Assembly (NCBI RefSeq): GCF_022179345.1
Contig: NZ_BPQR01000015.1
Location: 1 to 60,784, forward strand
DNA: 60,784 nucleotides
Source: Methylobacterium jeotgali
GTDB lineage: Bacteria; Pseudomonadota; Alphaproteobacteria; Rhizobiales; Beijerinckiaceae
Direction: 5' to 3'
Position 1 is the stretch's first letter. Each line of letters starts with the position of its first letter. This document shows, piece after piece, positions 1 to 8,556 of this stretch. Position numbers and translations under genes: made by a program. The notes beneath the pieces were generated by a model. That model was not told where the DNA came from. It ran no database searches and saw only the letters and a list, made by a program, of their open reading frames with translations.

Positions 1-71
1 GCCGGAGCCCGTGTCGGGGCGCGGGTCGCGGCGACCGCCCCGCGGACCCGCTCCCCGACACGGGCTCCGGC
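1..71. repeat. 19-bp perfect inverted repeat at the window edge
   Basis: Bases 1-19 are the exact reverse complement of 53-71, with a 33-bp spacer. The left arm lies inside the CitG-like reading frame and replaces the residues expected there. Placed at the very end of the sequence, this fits a fold-back artefact of a contig end better than a biological hairpin. Confidence 0.75.
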
Positions 72-239
72 GGCGGCCAGGAACGGCGCCGAGACCTCGG
101 CGCTCGCCACGAAGTCGGCGGTCTCCATGCGGTGCCCGCCGGCATAGGCGTGGACGTTGCCGACCTTAAGCGCGTCGAGCTCGGCGAGGCAGGCCGCCCG
201 GTAGAGGCTCTCGATCCGCTCGGGCGCCAGGGCCGGCAT
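1..239 (-). CDS. Triphosphoribosyl-dephospho-CoA synthase-like protein (CitG/MdcB family), N-terminal part only
   Basis: The ATG at 239 shares one base with the stop of the upstream ATP-grasp gene (TGATG), so the two are probably translationally coupled. The visible residues include KVGNVHAYAGGHRM followed by a DFVASAE segment, which is the N-terminal signature of the CitG/MdcB family. Such a gene (orf7 in the Methylorubrum extorquens literature, from memory) lies in the H4MPT clusters and is thought to serve C1-cofactor synthesis; its reaction is not established. The last roughly seven codons (1-19) are probably not genuine: they are the exact reverse complement of 53-71, and the family would be expected to continue differently after the ATR motif. 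The rest of the gene lies outside the window. Confidence 0.7.
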   Translation of the reverse strand, partial: MPALAPERIESLYRAACLAELDALKVGNVHAYAGGHRMETADFVASAEVSAPFLAAAGARVGERVRGAVAATRAPTRAP

Positions 240-1147
240 CAGGCGACGACGAGGCGTGGGGGCCGCGCGGCGCGCACCGCCGCGACGAAGCCCCGCGCGA
301 TGCAGGCGGCGATGTCGACCTCGGTGATCGATTGCAGGCCCGACCAGGCCGGCATCGAGTTGACCTCGAGGACCAGGAAGCCCCCCTCCCCGTCCTCCAC
401 GAGGTCGACGCCGGTATAGTCGCAGCCGACCGCCTCTGCCGCGGCCTCGGCCAGCGCTGCGGCGCGGGGCGGCATCGCCCAGGCGAGCGGCCGGCCTCCG
501 CGGTGGACGTTGGTGATCCAGCCGTCGCCCTCGCGGATCATGCCGGCGATGGCCCGGCCCTCGCAGACGAAGACGCGGTAGTCGCGCCAGAGCCCGTCCC
601 GCCGGGCGACGTAGCGCTGAAGATAGTAGACGCCGGAGACGTCCGTCTCCTGCGGCAGGTCCTCCGGCCGCTCGATCAGGCACAGGCCCTCGCCCTGCGA
701 TCCGAACAGGGGCTTCAGGACGAGCGGACGTCCCGGGGCCGCCTCGCTCGCGACGAGGGCCATGGCGGCCTCCCGGCGCGAGAGCACGAAGGTGTCCGGC
801 GTCGGCAGGGCCTGGCGGGCGATGAGGAGGCTGGTGGCCGCCTTGTCGACGGAGCGCTCGATGGCGGTCGGCGCGTTCCAGACCACGGTGCCCGCCGCGA
901 CGAGCGCATGGAGCACGCCGAGCCGCATGGTCGTCGCCTCGAAGGTGCCCCCGGAGATGGTCCGCAGCAGCACCCCGTCCGGCAGGCCCTCGGGGAAGCC
1001 CGGCACCCGCAGCGGCTCGCCGCCGCCCGTCACCACGGCGACGTCGGCCAGCGAGAACAGCACCGGCTCGCAGCCGAGCGCGGTGAGCGCGGCGAGGAGC
1101 CGGTTCTTGTGCCAGTTGCCGTTGTCGGCGGCGAGCCCGATGCGCAT
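239..1147 (-). CDS. RimK-like ATP-grasp ligase of the H4MPT cluster
   Basis: This is a 302-aa ATP-grasp protein. An N-terminal pre-ATP-grasp region (about 1-100) is followed by the ATP-binding half with LVLKPLFGSQGEG (near residue 145) and the metal-binding C-terminal motif LEVNSMPAW. The closest recognisable group is RimK/MptN-like ligases that add glutamate or similar groups. Position after mch and before the CitG-like gene matches orf5 of the Methylorubrum H4MPT cluster. A role in glutamylating H4MPT or methylofuran is plausible but inferred. It starts with ATG at 1147, 189 bp after the mch stop, so it may need its own promoter. Its stop overlaps the start of the next gene. Confidence 0.8.
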   Translation of the reverse strand: MRIGLAADNGNWHKNRLLAALTALGCEPVLFSLADVAVVTGGGEPLRVPGFPEGLPDGVLLRTISGGTFEATTMRLGVLHALVAAGTVVWNAPTAIERSVDKAATSLLIARQALPTPDTFVLSRREAAMALVASEAAPGRPLVLKPLFGSQGEGLCLIERPEDLPQETDVSGVYYLQRYVARRDGLWRDYRVFVCEGRAIAGMIREGDGWITNVHRGGRPLAWAMPPRAAALAEAAAEAVGCDYTGVDLVEDGEGGFLVLEVNSMPAWSGLQSITEVDIAACIARGFVAAVRAARPPRLVVA

Positions 1148-1336
1148 GGAATCACTCAGGTTTCTCCCTCTCCCCTCCGCGGGAGCGGGTGGCCCCCGAA
1201 GGGGGTCGGGAGGGGGGAGCGACGCTTCGGAGCGGGGCGCGGCGTCGGATGGCGCGCGCCACGTCCGGCGCCGTCGTTCCCCCTCCAGCCTTGCCTGCGC
1301 AGGGCACTCTCCCCCGCAGAGGGCGAGGGTCGGGGT

Positions 1337-2311
1337 TCAGGCGAACGACGCCTCGACCAATGCCGGCTCCAGGCGGCCACCGCGGAAGCTCGCGCCGGTG
1401 CGCACGGAGGTGACGATCGCCTCGGCGGGCGAGAACAGGGCGCCGTCGATCTTGTAGAAGTCGCCGTTCACGCGGGAGAAGATCTCGGCGAAGGGGGCGC
1501 CGTGGTCGGCCGAGTTCGTTGAGGGGAGCTGCTCGGCGAGCGCCTTGGCGTCAGCATCGTCGGCATCGACGAAGAGCTGCACCCGGCCGCCGTAGATGAT
1601 GGCGTCGTTGGTGCGGCCCATCGCCTTGATGAAGTCCGGGTGCGGGGGCGCGAGCGGCGCCGAGCCGATTCCGTCGAGGACCGCGTGGAGGTCGAAGCCG
1701 ACCGTGTGCGCCTTGTGGAGCGCCACCTCGAGCACGCGGGCGACGACCTGCGTCGAGCCGGCGAGGCTCTGGGTCGGCGCGTAGATGAAGGTCACGTCCC
1801 CGGCCGCGAGCCCCGTGGCCTTGGCGACCTTCTCGACGACGCTCGCCGGGGGCGGCGCGCCGGCCTCGAGCACCAGGGCGGTCTTCGAGCCGCCGTCGCG
1901 GTAGCCGAGCTCGGCATAGAGCTCCTCGACCACGGCGAGCGCCCGGCCGGGCCCGGAGCCGAGGGCGAAGAAGCCGGAATCGCCCTCCTCGTCGGCGAGG
2001 CTCCAGCCGGCATATTGGCTGCCGAGGCAGGCGATGACGGGGTCGCTCGCGTGCACGGTGACGGAGTAGGGCCAGGCGGCGACGGGGCCGGTCGGCGCGA
2101 TGGTGACGGTGCCGAGCCCCCCGAGGCAGATCTCGGCGATGCGCCGCCCGGCCTCGATGGAGCCGCGCACCGAGGCGCCGGCATCGACCATGCGGGCGCC
2201 GCCGGCGCCCTGCGTCACGGCGAGGCGGAGCGCGCCCGCATCCGCCACGAGGCGCTCAATGAGGGGCGCCGTGAGCGCGTTCACGCTCGGAAAGGTCTGG
2301 GCCGTGCTCAT
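1337..2311 (-). CDS. mch: Methenyl-H4MPT cyclohydrolase
   Basis: The 324-aa protein interconverts methenyl-H4MPT and formyl-H4MPT in cytoplasmic formaldehyde oxidation. The N-terminus with PSVNALTAP and the segments [23 protein letters not shown] and [16 protein letters not shown] are typical of bacterial Mch. The ATG at 2311 was chosen because the family start motif begins a few residues after it; codons further upstream read as unrelated sequence. That start places its first 56 bases inside the end of the preceding ATP-grasp gene, a long overlap that suggests coupled translation. Its substrate comes from MtdB and its product goes to FhcD, both encoded nearby. Confidence 0.95.
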   Translation of the reverse strand: MSTAQTFPSVNALTAPLIERLVADAGALRLAVTQGAGGARMVDAGASVRGSIEAGRRIAEICLGGLGTVTIAPTGPVAAWPYSVTVHASDPVIACLGSQYAGWSLADEEGDSGFFALGSGPGRALAVVEELYAELGYRDGGSKTALVLEAGAPPPASVVEKVAKATGLAAGDVTFIYAPTQSLAGSTQVVARVLEVALHKAHTVGFDLHAVLDGIGSAPLAPPHPDFIKAMGRTNDAIIYGGRVQLFVDADDADAKALAEQLPSTNSADHGAPFAEIFSRVNGDFYKIDGALFSPAEAIVTSVRTGASFRGGRLEPALVEASFA

Positions 2312-3452
2312 GCGTTGTCTCCCGATCGAGGAGGGCGTGCAGCGCGGCCGCCCTCTCCCGCAGATTGCCGATGGCCGCTCCGGCATCGGCCCCCGTGGCG
2401 AGCACCGTGCAGACGGGGCAGCCCCGTTCGATCACGCTGCCGGCGCGCGGGCGGTCGCGCAGGTGATCGGGCCAACCTGCCGACGTGCCGATGCGGTACG
2501 TCTGCGCCCCGTACCAGATCTCGGCGGCCGCCGCATCCACGGGTGCGGGCGGGAGCGGCGGGATTTCGCCGAGGCAGGCCGCGACATGGGCGGCCAGCAG
2601 CGGGCTCTCCCGCCGGTCGAGCACGTCGATCGTGGCGCCGGGGCGGGGGTTGATCTCGGTGAGCCACCAGCGGGCGCCGTCGCAGAGCAGGTCGGCGCTG
2701 GCCAGCCCGACGAGGCCGGTCTCGGCGGCGATCCGGTTCGCGGCCTCCGCGACCGCCGCGACGATCTCCGGCGGCAGCGGCGCGGGCTCGTCGCGCCCGC
2801 GGGCGAGGGCTCCGGCGTAGCGGAACGGGCGCAGCGGCGAGGGCGAGCCCCACTGCTCGGTGAGGGCGAGGGGGCGGGCGCCGCTGCCGTCGCAGAGGAG
2901 GTTCAGCGCGTAAGGCCGGCCCGGCACCCGCGCCTGGAGGTAGTGGCCCGGCGGCGCCCTGCCCCGCACGGCCGCTCGGATATGGCTGCCGCCGGAGCCG
3001 CCGGCGCGCTTCAGGAGGAACTTCTCGGGACTCTCGACGGGCCCCGGCGTGACGGCCGGATGCGGGATTTCGAGGCGCTCGCACAGCGCCGCGAAGCGGA
3101 ACGGGTCCTTCAGCGCGGCGATCGTCTCCGGGCCGGCGCCGAGGAGGCGGTGGCGCGCCCCGATCCGCGCGACGAGGTCCGGCGCGCCCTCGAAGCCACT
3201 GCCGAGCACGACGCCGAGGGTCCCATGTCCCGCCGCGTCGCGGAGCGCGTCGAGGGCGCCTAGCACCGCCTCCCCGCCGAGCCGTCCGGTGCCGAAGCGG
3301 CCGGGCAGGCCGCGATGGGCCTCGGCGAGGTCCAGGGTGTCGGCATCCCCGAACAGGTCGGCGACGTAGGGACGGAACCCCGCCCGGCGGGCGGCCTCGG
3401 CGAGTGCCCGGCCCGACTGGGCCGCGATCAGGACGGCCGGGCCGCCTCGCAT
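2256..3452 (-). CDS. ATP-grasp domain protein between mtdB and mch
   Basis: This 398-aa protein has an ATP-grasp C-terminal half: a lysine-containing strand [14 protein letters not shown] (around residue 170) and the metal-binding motif [13 protein letters not shown]. It resembles the predicted ATP-utilising enzymes found in methylotroph H4MPT islands (probably orfY). Involvement in H4MPT or methylofuran synthesis is inferred from position only. The ATG at 3452 lies 8 bp after the mtdB stop. The C-terminal 18 or so residues overlap the start of mch and are arginine- and histidine-rich, so the true stop could be affected by a sequencing error. GC bias is like that of its neighbours. Confidence 0.75.
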   Translation of the reverse strand: MRGGPAVLIAAQSGRALAEAARRAGFRPYVADLFGDADTLDLAEAHRGLPGRFGTGRLGGEAVLGALDALRDAAGHGTLGVVLGSGFEGAPDLVARIGARHRLLGAGPETIAALKDPFRFAALCERLEIPHPAVTPGPVESPEKFLLKRAGGSGGSHIRAAVRGRAPPGHYLQARVPGRPYALNLLCDGSGARPLALTEQWGSPSPLRPFRYAGALARGRDEPAPLPPEIVAAVAEAANRIAAETGLVGLASADLLCDGARWWLTEINPRPGATIDVLDRRESPLLAAHVAACLGEIPPLPPAPVDAAAAEIWYGAQTYRIGTSAGWPDHLRDRPRAGSVIERGCPVCTVLATGADAGAAIGNLRERAAALHALLDRETTHEHGPDLSERERAHGAPH

Positions 3453-3460
3453 CCCGAGCG

Positions 3461-4354
3461 CTAGCCGGCGATCTCGACGGCGAGCGCGTAGGCGTCGCGG
3501 AAGTCGAGGCAGAGGGGCTCCTGCGCGTCGAGCATCCGCCGGAACAGGCGGCACTGGGTCTGGTACTTGACGTTGCCGACCGCGAGCGCGCCGATGCCGA
3601 CGCCCTTGCCGACGGGCAGCGCCACGTCGACGGCGTTCACGTCGATGCCGGCGATGCCGGCGGGTGGCACGGCGTTGACGTCGGAGGCGACGAGGAGCTT
3701 CGGCGCGCTCTCCAAGTCCTCCGCCGAGAGGATCGGGATGCCGGCGGGCCCCGCCGAGAGGATCACGTCGGCGTCGACGATCGCGGCGCGGCGCGCCTCC
3801 GGCGTCGAGCCGTCCACGGCGCCGACCTCGATCCCGAAGCGCCACTTCATCGTGAAGGCGATCTTCGAGACCCGCTCCTCGCCGTCATGCCCGACGAGGA
3901 CGCTGCGCGCGCCCTCCAGCGCCCCGATCACCGCCGCGACGTAGGCGACGACGCCCGCACCTCCAAAGATGACGATGCGCTTGCCCTTGAGATCGGTGCC
4001 GAACTTCGCCTTCAGCGCCCGCGAGACCTCCGCGACCATCGCCGCGCCGGTGGTGAAGGAGCCCGCCGGATCGGCGAAGACGTGGTTGGCGAAGGGCGGC
4101 ACGAAGGCCTTCTTCGCCCGGTCCATCATGTCGAGGGCGTCCTCGGCGTTCTTGCCGCCGATGAAGATGCCGGTGCGCACGCCGTCCTGAGGGGCGCGGG
4201 AGAAGATCGAGTCCTGGGTGAGGGAGACCACGTCGGTGAGATCGACGCCGGTATAGGTGACGATGGTCTCGAAGCCGGCATCCACGGCCATGTTCACGTC
4301 GAACGGGCTCATGTGCTTGAGCGGCGTGAGCATGTGCAGGATCGAGCGGGCCAT
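3461..4354 (-). CDS. mtdB: NAD(P)-dependent methylene-H4MPT dehydrogenase
   Basis: This 297-aa enzyme oxidises methylene-H4MPT to methenyl-H4MPT, the first dehydrogenation after formaldehyde is bound to H4MPT. The N-terminus MARSILHMLTPLKHMSPFDV and the nucleotide-binding segment GKRIVIFGGAGVVAYVAA match MtdB rather than the MtdA paralogue. The ATG at 4354 was preferred over the longer frame because a clear AGGAGG ribosome-binding site sits eight bases upstream and the family N-terminus begins exactly there. It is the first gene of the mtdB-mch minus-strand operon. The 149-bp gap to the RFAP synthase gene could hold its promoter, though I see no convincing -35/-10 pair. Confidence 0.96.
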   Translation of the reverse strand: MARSILHMLTPLKHMSPFDVNMAVDAGFETIVTYTGVDLTDVVSLTQDSIFSRAPQDGVRTGIFIGGKNAEDALDMMDRAKKAFVPPFANHVFADPAGSFTTGAAMVAEVSRALKAKFGTDLKGKRIVIFGGAGVVAYVAAVIGALEGARSVLVGHDGEERVSKIAFTMKWRFGIEVGAVDGSTPEARRAAIVDADVILSAGPAGIPILSAEDLESAPKLLVASDVNAVPPAGIAGIDVNAVDVALPVGKGVGIGALAVGNVKYQTQCRLFRRMLDAQEPLCLDFRDAYALAVEIAG

Positions 4355-4503
4355 GGTCTGCCTCCTTCCCTCGGATCGGACGGCGCTCGTCGCCGCCCCT
4401 GATGCCGGGGTCCGTTCTGGCGCGGGAATGGTTTCGACGCGGATAAGGGCGCGGCGGGTGCCGGGCTCGTCTCGCCCTTGAGGAGCCTGCCGCCGCGCTC
4501 GGG

Positions 4504-5553
4504 TCAACCCATCCCGGGTCCGGCCGGGCGATTTTCCCCCTCGCGCAGGGTTCCGATCCAGGCGCCCTCGTTGCGCCCTCGCGCCACGAGGAAGCGCAGG
4601 CGGTCCCCGCCCCGCCCCTCGAGGTCGGCGACGAGGCTCTGCGCCTCGGCCTCCGAGCCGAGCAGCACGAAACCGGTCGGCCCCCAGGAGCTCTGTCCGT
4701 AGCCGGGGACGCCGCGCGCGGCGACGGCGGCCAGCGCCTCCGCGACCGCCGGGCTCGCGTAGCGGCCGCCCTGATGGGGCGCGAAATGGTCCCCGATCAT
4801 GCGCTGGACCGCGGTGATCGCAGCGCCGAAGGCCGGTGCGTCGGCGACGACGCAGGCCGGCATCGCCTGCATGAGCACGAGCCGGCAGATCTCGGCCGCC
4901 TCCCGCTCAGGGAAGCGGGGCAGGTCCCGGAAGGCGGCGATCTCGCGCTTGCCGTGGACGCCGGTCATGCCGGTGTCGAGAATCAGCACCACCCGCCACG
5001 CCTCCGGGTAGGCGAGGCGCGCCACGACGGGGGGCGGCGCGCCGCTGTCGTCGCGGCCGCCGTCGACGATGAGCCCGCCCTCGGTGAAGGCCGCCAGCCC
5101 GACGCCGGAACGGTTGCCGCGGTCGAGGGCGTCGGCGAAATCCTCCGGCGCGAAGGGTCTTCTCGCGATGAATGCGAGCGCCGCCGCGACGGCGAGCGCG
5201 AGCTGCGTCCCCGAGCCGAAGCCCGCATGCGGCGGGATCGTCTCGGCGATCAGGATCGCGCCGGTCTCCGGGATGCCGAGATGCCCGGCGGCGGCCTTCG
5301 CATAGGCCAGCGCCCGCTCGGCCTCCGGCCCCTCGACCGACAGGCGCGGCGCGGCGCGCGCCTCCAGGGTGACGGCCGGCGCGTCGACCGCGAGCCCGAT
5401 GCTGCCGAAGCGCCGGCCGAGCCCGCCATGCAGGTCGAGGAAGCCGAAATGCAGCCGCGCCGGGGCGTGGACGCGCACGCCCTGCAGGTCCGGTGGCGGG
5501 GCGTCGGAGCGGGAGGCGTCGCGCTCAGCCAAGGCAGTTGTCGCGGCGGTCAT
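4504..5553 (-). CDS. mptG: Beta-ribofuranosylaminobenzene 5'-phosphate synthase
   Basis: This 349-aa protein of the GHMP-kinase-like superfamily condenses 4-hydroxybenzoate or p-aminobenzoate with PRPP, the committed step of H4MPT synthesis. It shows RLHFGFLDLHGGLGRRFGSI near the N-terminus, the GHMP glycine loop PPHAGFGSGTQLALA (near 105) and the C-terminal GQSSWGPTGF motif. In Methylorubrum it corresponds to orf4. ATG at 5553 precedes a short non-conserved leader before the VRVHAPARLHF start of the domain; the longer upstream frame is unrelated arginine-rich sequence. It is divergent from fhcB across 285 bp, so that gap should hold both promoters. Confidence 0.92.
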   Translation of the reverse strand: MTAATTALAERDASRSDAPPPDLQGVRVHAPARLHFGFLDLHGGLGRRFGSIGLAVDAPAVTLEARAAPRLSVEGPEAERALAYAKAAAGHLGIPETGAILIAETIPPHAGFGSGTQLALAVAAALAFIARRPFAPEDFADALDRGNRSGVGLAAFTEGGLIVDGGRDDSGAPPPVVARLAYPEAWRVVLILDTGMTGVHGKREIAAFRDLPRFPEREAAEICRLVLMQAMPACVVADAPAFGAAITAVQRMIGDHFAPHQGGRYASPAVAEALAAVAARGVPGYGQSSWGPTGFVLLGSEAEAQSLVADLEGRGGDRLRFLVARGRNEGAWIGTLREGENRPAGPGMG

Positions 5554-5838
5554 CGAGGCGGTCTTGGTCCGGCACTGCGGGGGGCTCCGGCGCCTCGGCG
5601 CGGGTGTTGCGGATGATCGCGGAACGAGGCCCGGCTTGTCCCACGGAGCCGGTGCCGGGGGCAACAGCGTCGTGGCTCGTGATCTCGGTCGGGGCGCATC
5701 GCGGCGCGATCTGCGTTCGCTACTTGCTTGGCGCGGCCGGCGGATGCAAACGTGCGCCCGCCGCAGGGGTCGGCGCGCCGCATGCCGGCGCCGCGGCCCT
5801 GAAAAAGAATATCGCATTCAGACGTTTCGCTCGGGGGG

Positions 5839-6867
5839 ATGATGGCGGCCTGGGTCAAGGGGCAGGAGGTCGGGCTTGACGCGGCCGTGTCGGCGGCGGC
5901 GGCGCTGCTGTCGTCGGCGCGCGCGCCGATCGTGGCGGGGCTGAACGCCGAGCTGTCGGCGGTGCGCGCCGCCTTCCGCCTCGCCGCCGAGACCGGCGCG
6001 AGCGTCGACACCCTCGGTTCCGAAGGCACCTATGCCGAACTCGGCGCGCTCTCCCGGGGCGGCGCCATGACGACGACGCCCGCCGAGACGATCGGCCGGG
6101 CGGACACCGTGCTCGCGGTCGGCGCGGCCGCCCGGAGCGCCCCCCTGATCGACGCGCTGCGCGCCTCCCGGCCGAGCCGGGGCGTCGCGGCCGGCGCCGA
6201 GCGCACGCTCCTCACCCTCGACACCGCCGGTGATCCCGCCGTGGCGGTCGCCACGCTGCGGGCCTACGCCAAGGGCCACCTCGCCGGGGAGCATCCGAGC
6301 GCGGACATCGCCAGGGCGCTCTTCGCCGCGCGGTTCGGCGTGATCCTCTACGATCCGGCCGAGCTCGGCGAGTTCGGCATCGAGATGCTCCAGGCGCTGG
6401 GGCGCGACCTCAACGAGAGCACCCGCGTCTTCACGCTCTCCCTCGGGAGCGGCAGCCAGGACCGGGCGGTGGTGCCGCTCTCCGCCTGGACCACGGGCCA
6501 GGCGCCGCGGGTCGGCTTCGGCCGCGGCCTGCCCGAGCACGATCCCTGGCGCTTCGATGCCGCGCGGCTCGCCGCTTCCGGTGAGGCCGACGCCGCCCTG
6601 TGGCTCGCCTCCCTGCCCTGCGAGCGGCCTGGCTGGCTCGGGCGCCTGCGCACGGTCGCCCTGCTCGGTGAGGGCGCGGCGGCGCCCGACGTGGCCGAGA
6701 TCGTCATCGCGGTCGCGGTCCCCGGCGAGGGCGTCGGCGGGACCTTGTGGGACGAGGGGCGCGCCGCGATCGCCTATCGCCCGGCCGCCGGCACGAGCGC
6801 CCTGCCCGCCGCCGCTGGGGTGATCGAGGCCATCCGCCGGGGCCTCGCAAGCAAGGAAGCCGCCTGA
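5839..6867 (+). CDS. fhcB: Formyltransferase/hydrolase complex subunit B
   Basis: The 342-aa protein is related to the B subunit of archaeal formylmethanofuran dehydrogenase (FwdB/FmdB), recognised by position before fhcA and by segments such as APIVAGLNAELSAVRAA and GTYAELGALSRGGAM. Archaeal FwdB carries a metallopterin and an iron-sulfur cluster. Only one cysteine is visible here (near residue 258) and no CxxC motif, so this subunit should be redox-inert and structural, as known for Methylorubrum Fhc. Two adjacent ATG codons at 5839 and 5842 follow a GGGGGG stretch that may act as a ribosome-binding site. Its stop shares one base with the fhcA start (TGATG). Confidence 0.9.
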   Translation: MMAAWVKGQEVGLDAAVSAAAALLSSARAPIVAGLNAELSAVRAAFRLAAETGASVDTLGSEGTYAELGALSRGGAMTTTPAETIGRADTVLAVGAAARSAPLIDALRASRPSRGVAAGAERTLLTLDTAGDPAVAVATLRAYAKGHLAGEHPSADIARALFAARFGVILYDPAELGEFGIEMLQALGRDLNESTRVFTLSLGSGSQDRAVVPLSAWTTGQAPRVGFGRGLPEHDPWRFDAARLAASGEADAALWLASLPCERPGWLGRLRTVALLGEGAAAPDVAEIVIAVAVPGEGVGGTLWDEGRAAIAYRPAAGTSALPAAAGVIEAIRRGLASKEAA

Positions 6868-8510
6868 TGCTGATCCGGATCAAGGGCGGCCGGGTCGTCG
6901 ACCCGACCGCCGGCCGCGACGCCGTCGGCGACGTGGACATCGAGAACGGCCGCGTCGTCGCCGCCTCGGAGCGGACGCCGGACCGGACCATCGATGCATC
7001 GGGCTGCGTGGTGATGGCCGGCGGCGTCGAGGTGCACTCGCACATCGCCGGCGGCAACGTCGTGCTCTCGCGCCTGCTGCTCCCCGACCTCTACGTCAGC
7101 GAGGCGGCGCCCGAGGGCCATCCCTTCGCCCACGCCGGCGGCTCGGCGGCCTGGATCGGCGCGAACTACGCGCGGATGGGCTACACGACCGCCGTCGAGC
7201 CGGCGATGCCGCCCTCGAACGCGCTCGCCACCCAGCTCGAGCTCGCCGACATCCCGCTCCTCGACCGCGGCGCGCTCGCCGTGATGGGCAACGACGACCA
7301 CCTGCTCTCGCTGCTGCGCGAGGGCGAGGGCCGCAACGCCGTGCGCGACCTCGTGGCATTGAACGTCGCGACCTCGCGCGGCCTCGGCGTGAAGTGCATC
7401 AACGCCGGCGGCGCCTCGGCCTTCAAGGACGGCATGCTGCGCCTGTCCCTCGACGACGAGATCCCCGTCTACGGCCTCTCGACGCGCAGGATCATGGGCG
7501 CCCTCCTCGACGCGGTCGAGGAGATCGGGGTGCCGCATCCGCTGCACGTCCACTGCAACAATCTCGGCCTGCCCGGCGCCGACGAGTCCTTCGTCGCGAC
7601 CCTCGACGCGGCGGAGGGACGGCGCATCCACTTCGCCCACGCCCAGTTCTACGCCTACGGCGTCGCCGACCCGGAGAACCCGGCGACCGGCGGTTTCCGC
7701 TCGGCGGCCGAGCGCATCATCCGGGCGATGGAGACGAACCCCAACGCGACCTTCGACGTCGGCCAGGTCGTGTTCGGCCAGACCGTGACGATCTCCCTCG
7801 ACATCCTGCGCCAGTTCGCCGGGCGCAAAGGCGCCAAGCCGAAGAAGTGGATCCTCAACGCCGGGGATGCCGAGGGCGGCGGCGTCGTGCCCTTCCTCTA
7901 CCGGCCGAAGGGCCCGACGAGCTCGTTGCAATGGGCGATCGGCCTCGAGCTGATGCTGCTGTCGGGCGACCCGGAGCGCACCATCCTGACGACCGACCAC
8001 CCGAACGGCGGCCCCTTCACCGAGTACCCGCGCATCATCCACTGGCTCATGGACAAGGAGGAGCGCGACCGCGAGATCGCGACGCTCCCGAAGATCGTCG
8101 GCGAGCGCTCGTCCCTGCCGGGTCTGGAGCGCGAGTACACGCTCTCGGAGATCGCCAAGCTGACCCGCTCCGGCCCGGCGAAACTCCTCGGGCTCGACGA
8201 CCGCGGCCACCTGCGCCCCGGCGCGCGGGCGGACGTGGCGGTCTACCGGGACTCGAAGGACCGCACGGCGATGTTTTCCCGCGCCCGCCTCGTCCTCAAG
8301 GACGGGCAGACCATCGTCGAGGACGGCGAGGTCGTGGACTGGCGCGCCGGCCACAGCCTCAGCCTCTCGGTCGAGTCCGACAAGGCGATGGCGCGGCGCT
8401 CCGACGCCTACCTGAAGGACCGCTTCGGCGCCGGGCTCGACAGCTTCGCGGTGCCCGACGAGGCCTTCCCCATGGGCGACGTGTTCGAGGACGTGGCATG
8501 CCGGGCGTGA
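6867..8510 (+). CDS. fhcA: Formyltransferase/hydrolase complex subunit A (formylmethanofuran hydrolase)
   Basis: This 547-aa amidohydrolase releases formate from formyl-methylofuran. The metal-ligand motifs are visible: VEVHSHIAGG near residue 54, LHVHCNNLGLP near 230, HFAHAQFYAYG, and TTDHPNGGPFTEYPRI near 380. The family includes archaeal FwdA/FmdA. ATG at 6867 overlaps the fhcB stop. The 46-bp gap to fhcD is the only space between fhc genes. Formate from this step is the exit product of the H4MPT pathway and the branch point to assimilation through tetrahydrofolate. Confidence 0.95.
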   Translation: MLIRIKGGRVVDPTAGRDAVGDVDIENGRVVAASERTPDRTIDASGCVVMAGGVEVHSHIAGGNVVLSRLLLPDLYVSEAAPEGHPFAHAGGSAAWIGANYARMGYTTAVEPAMPPSNALATQLELADIPLLDRGALAVMGNDDHLLSLLREGEGRNAVRDLVALNVATSRGLGVKCINAGGASAFKDGMLRLSLDDEIPVYGLSTRRIMGALLDAVEEIGVPHPLHVHCNNLGLPGADESFVATLDAAEGRRIHFAHAQFYAYGVADPENPATGGFRSAAERIIRAMETNPNATFDVGQVVFGQTVTISLDILRQFAGRKGAKPKKWILNAGDAEGGGVVPFLYRPKGPTSSLQWAIGLELMLLSGDPERTILTTDHPNGGPFTEYPRIIHWLMDKEERDREIATLPKIVGERSSLPGLEREYTLSEIAKLTRSGPAKLLGLDDRGHLRPGARADVAVYRDSKDRTAMFSRARLVLKDGQTIVEDGEVVDWRAGHSLSLSVESDKAMARRSDAYLKDRFGAGLDSFAVPDEAFPMGDVFEDVACRA

Positions 8511-8556
8511 GACGGGTGGTTCGATCCTGCCTGCGGCGTGGGAAAGCGTGACGACG

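Noticed and set aside
1148..1336. GC-rich partial palindromes between mch and the RimK-like gene
   Set aside because: They resemble intergenic repeats common in Methylobacterium, but I cannot show a second close copy in this window, so no repeat family is claimed.
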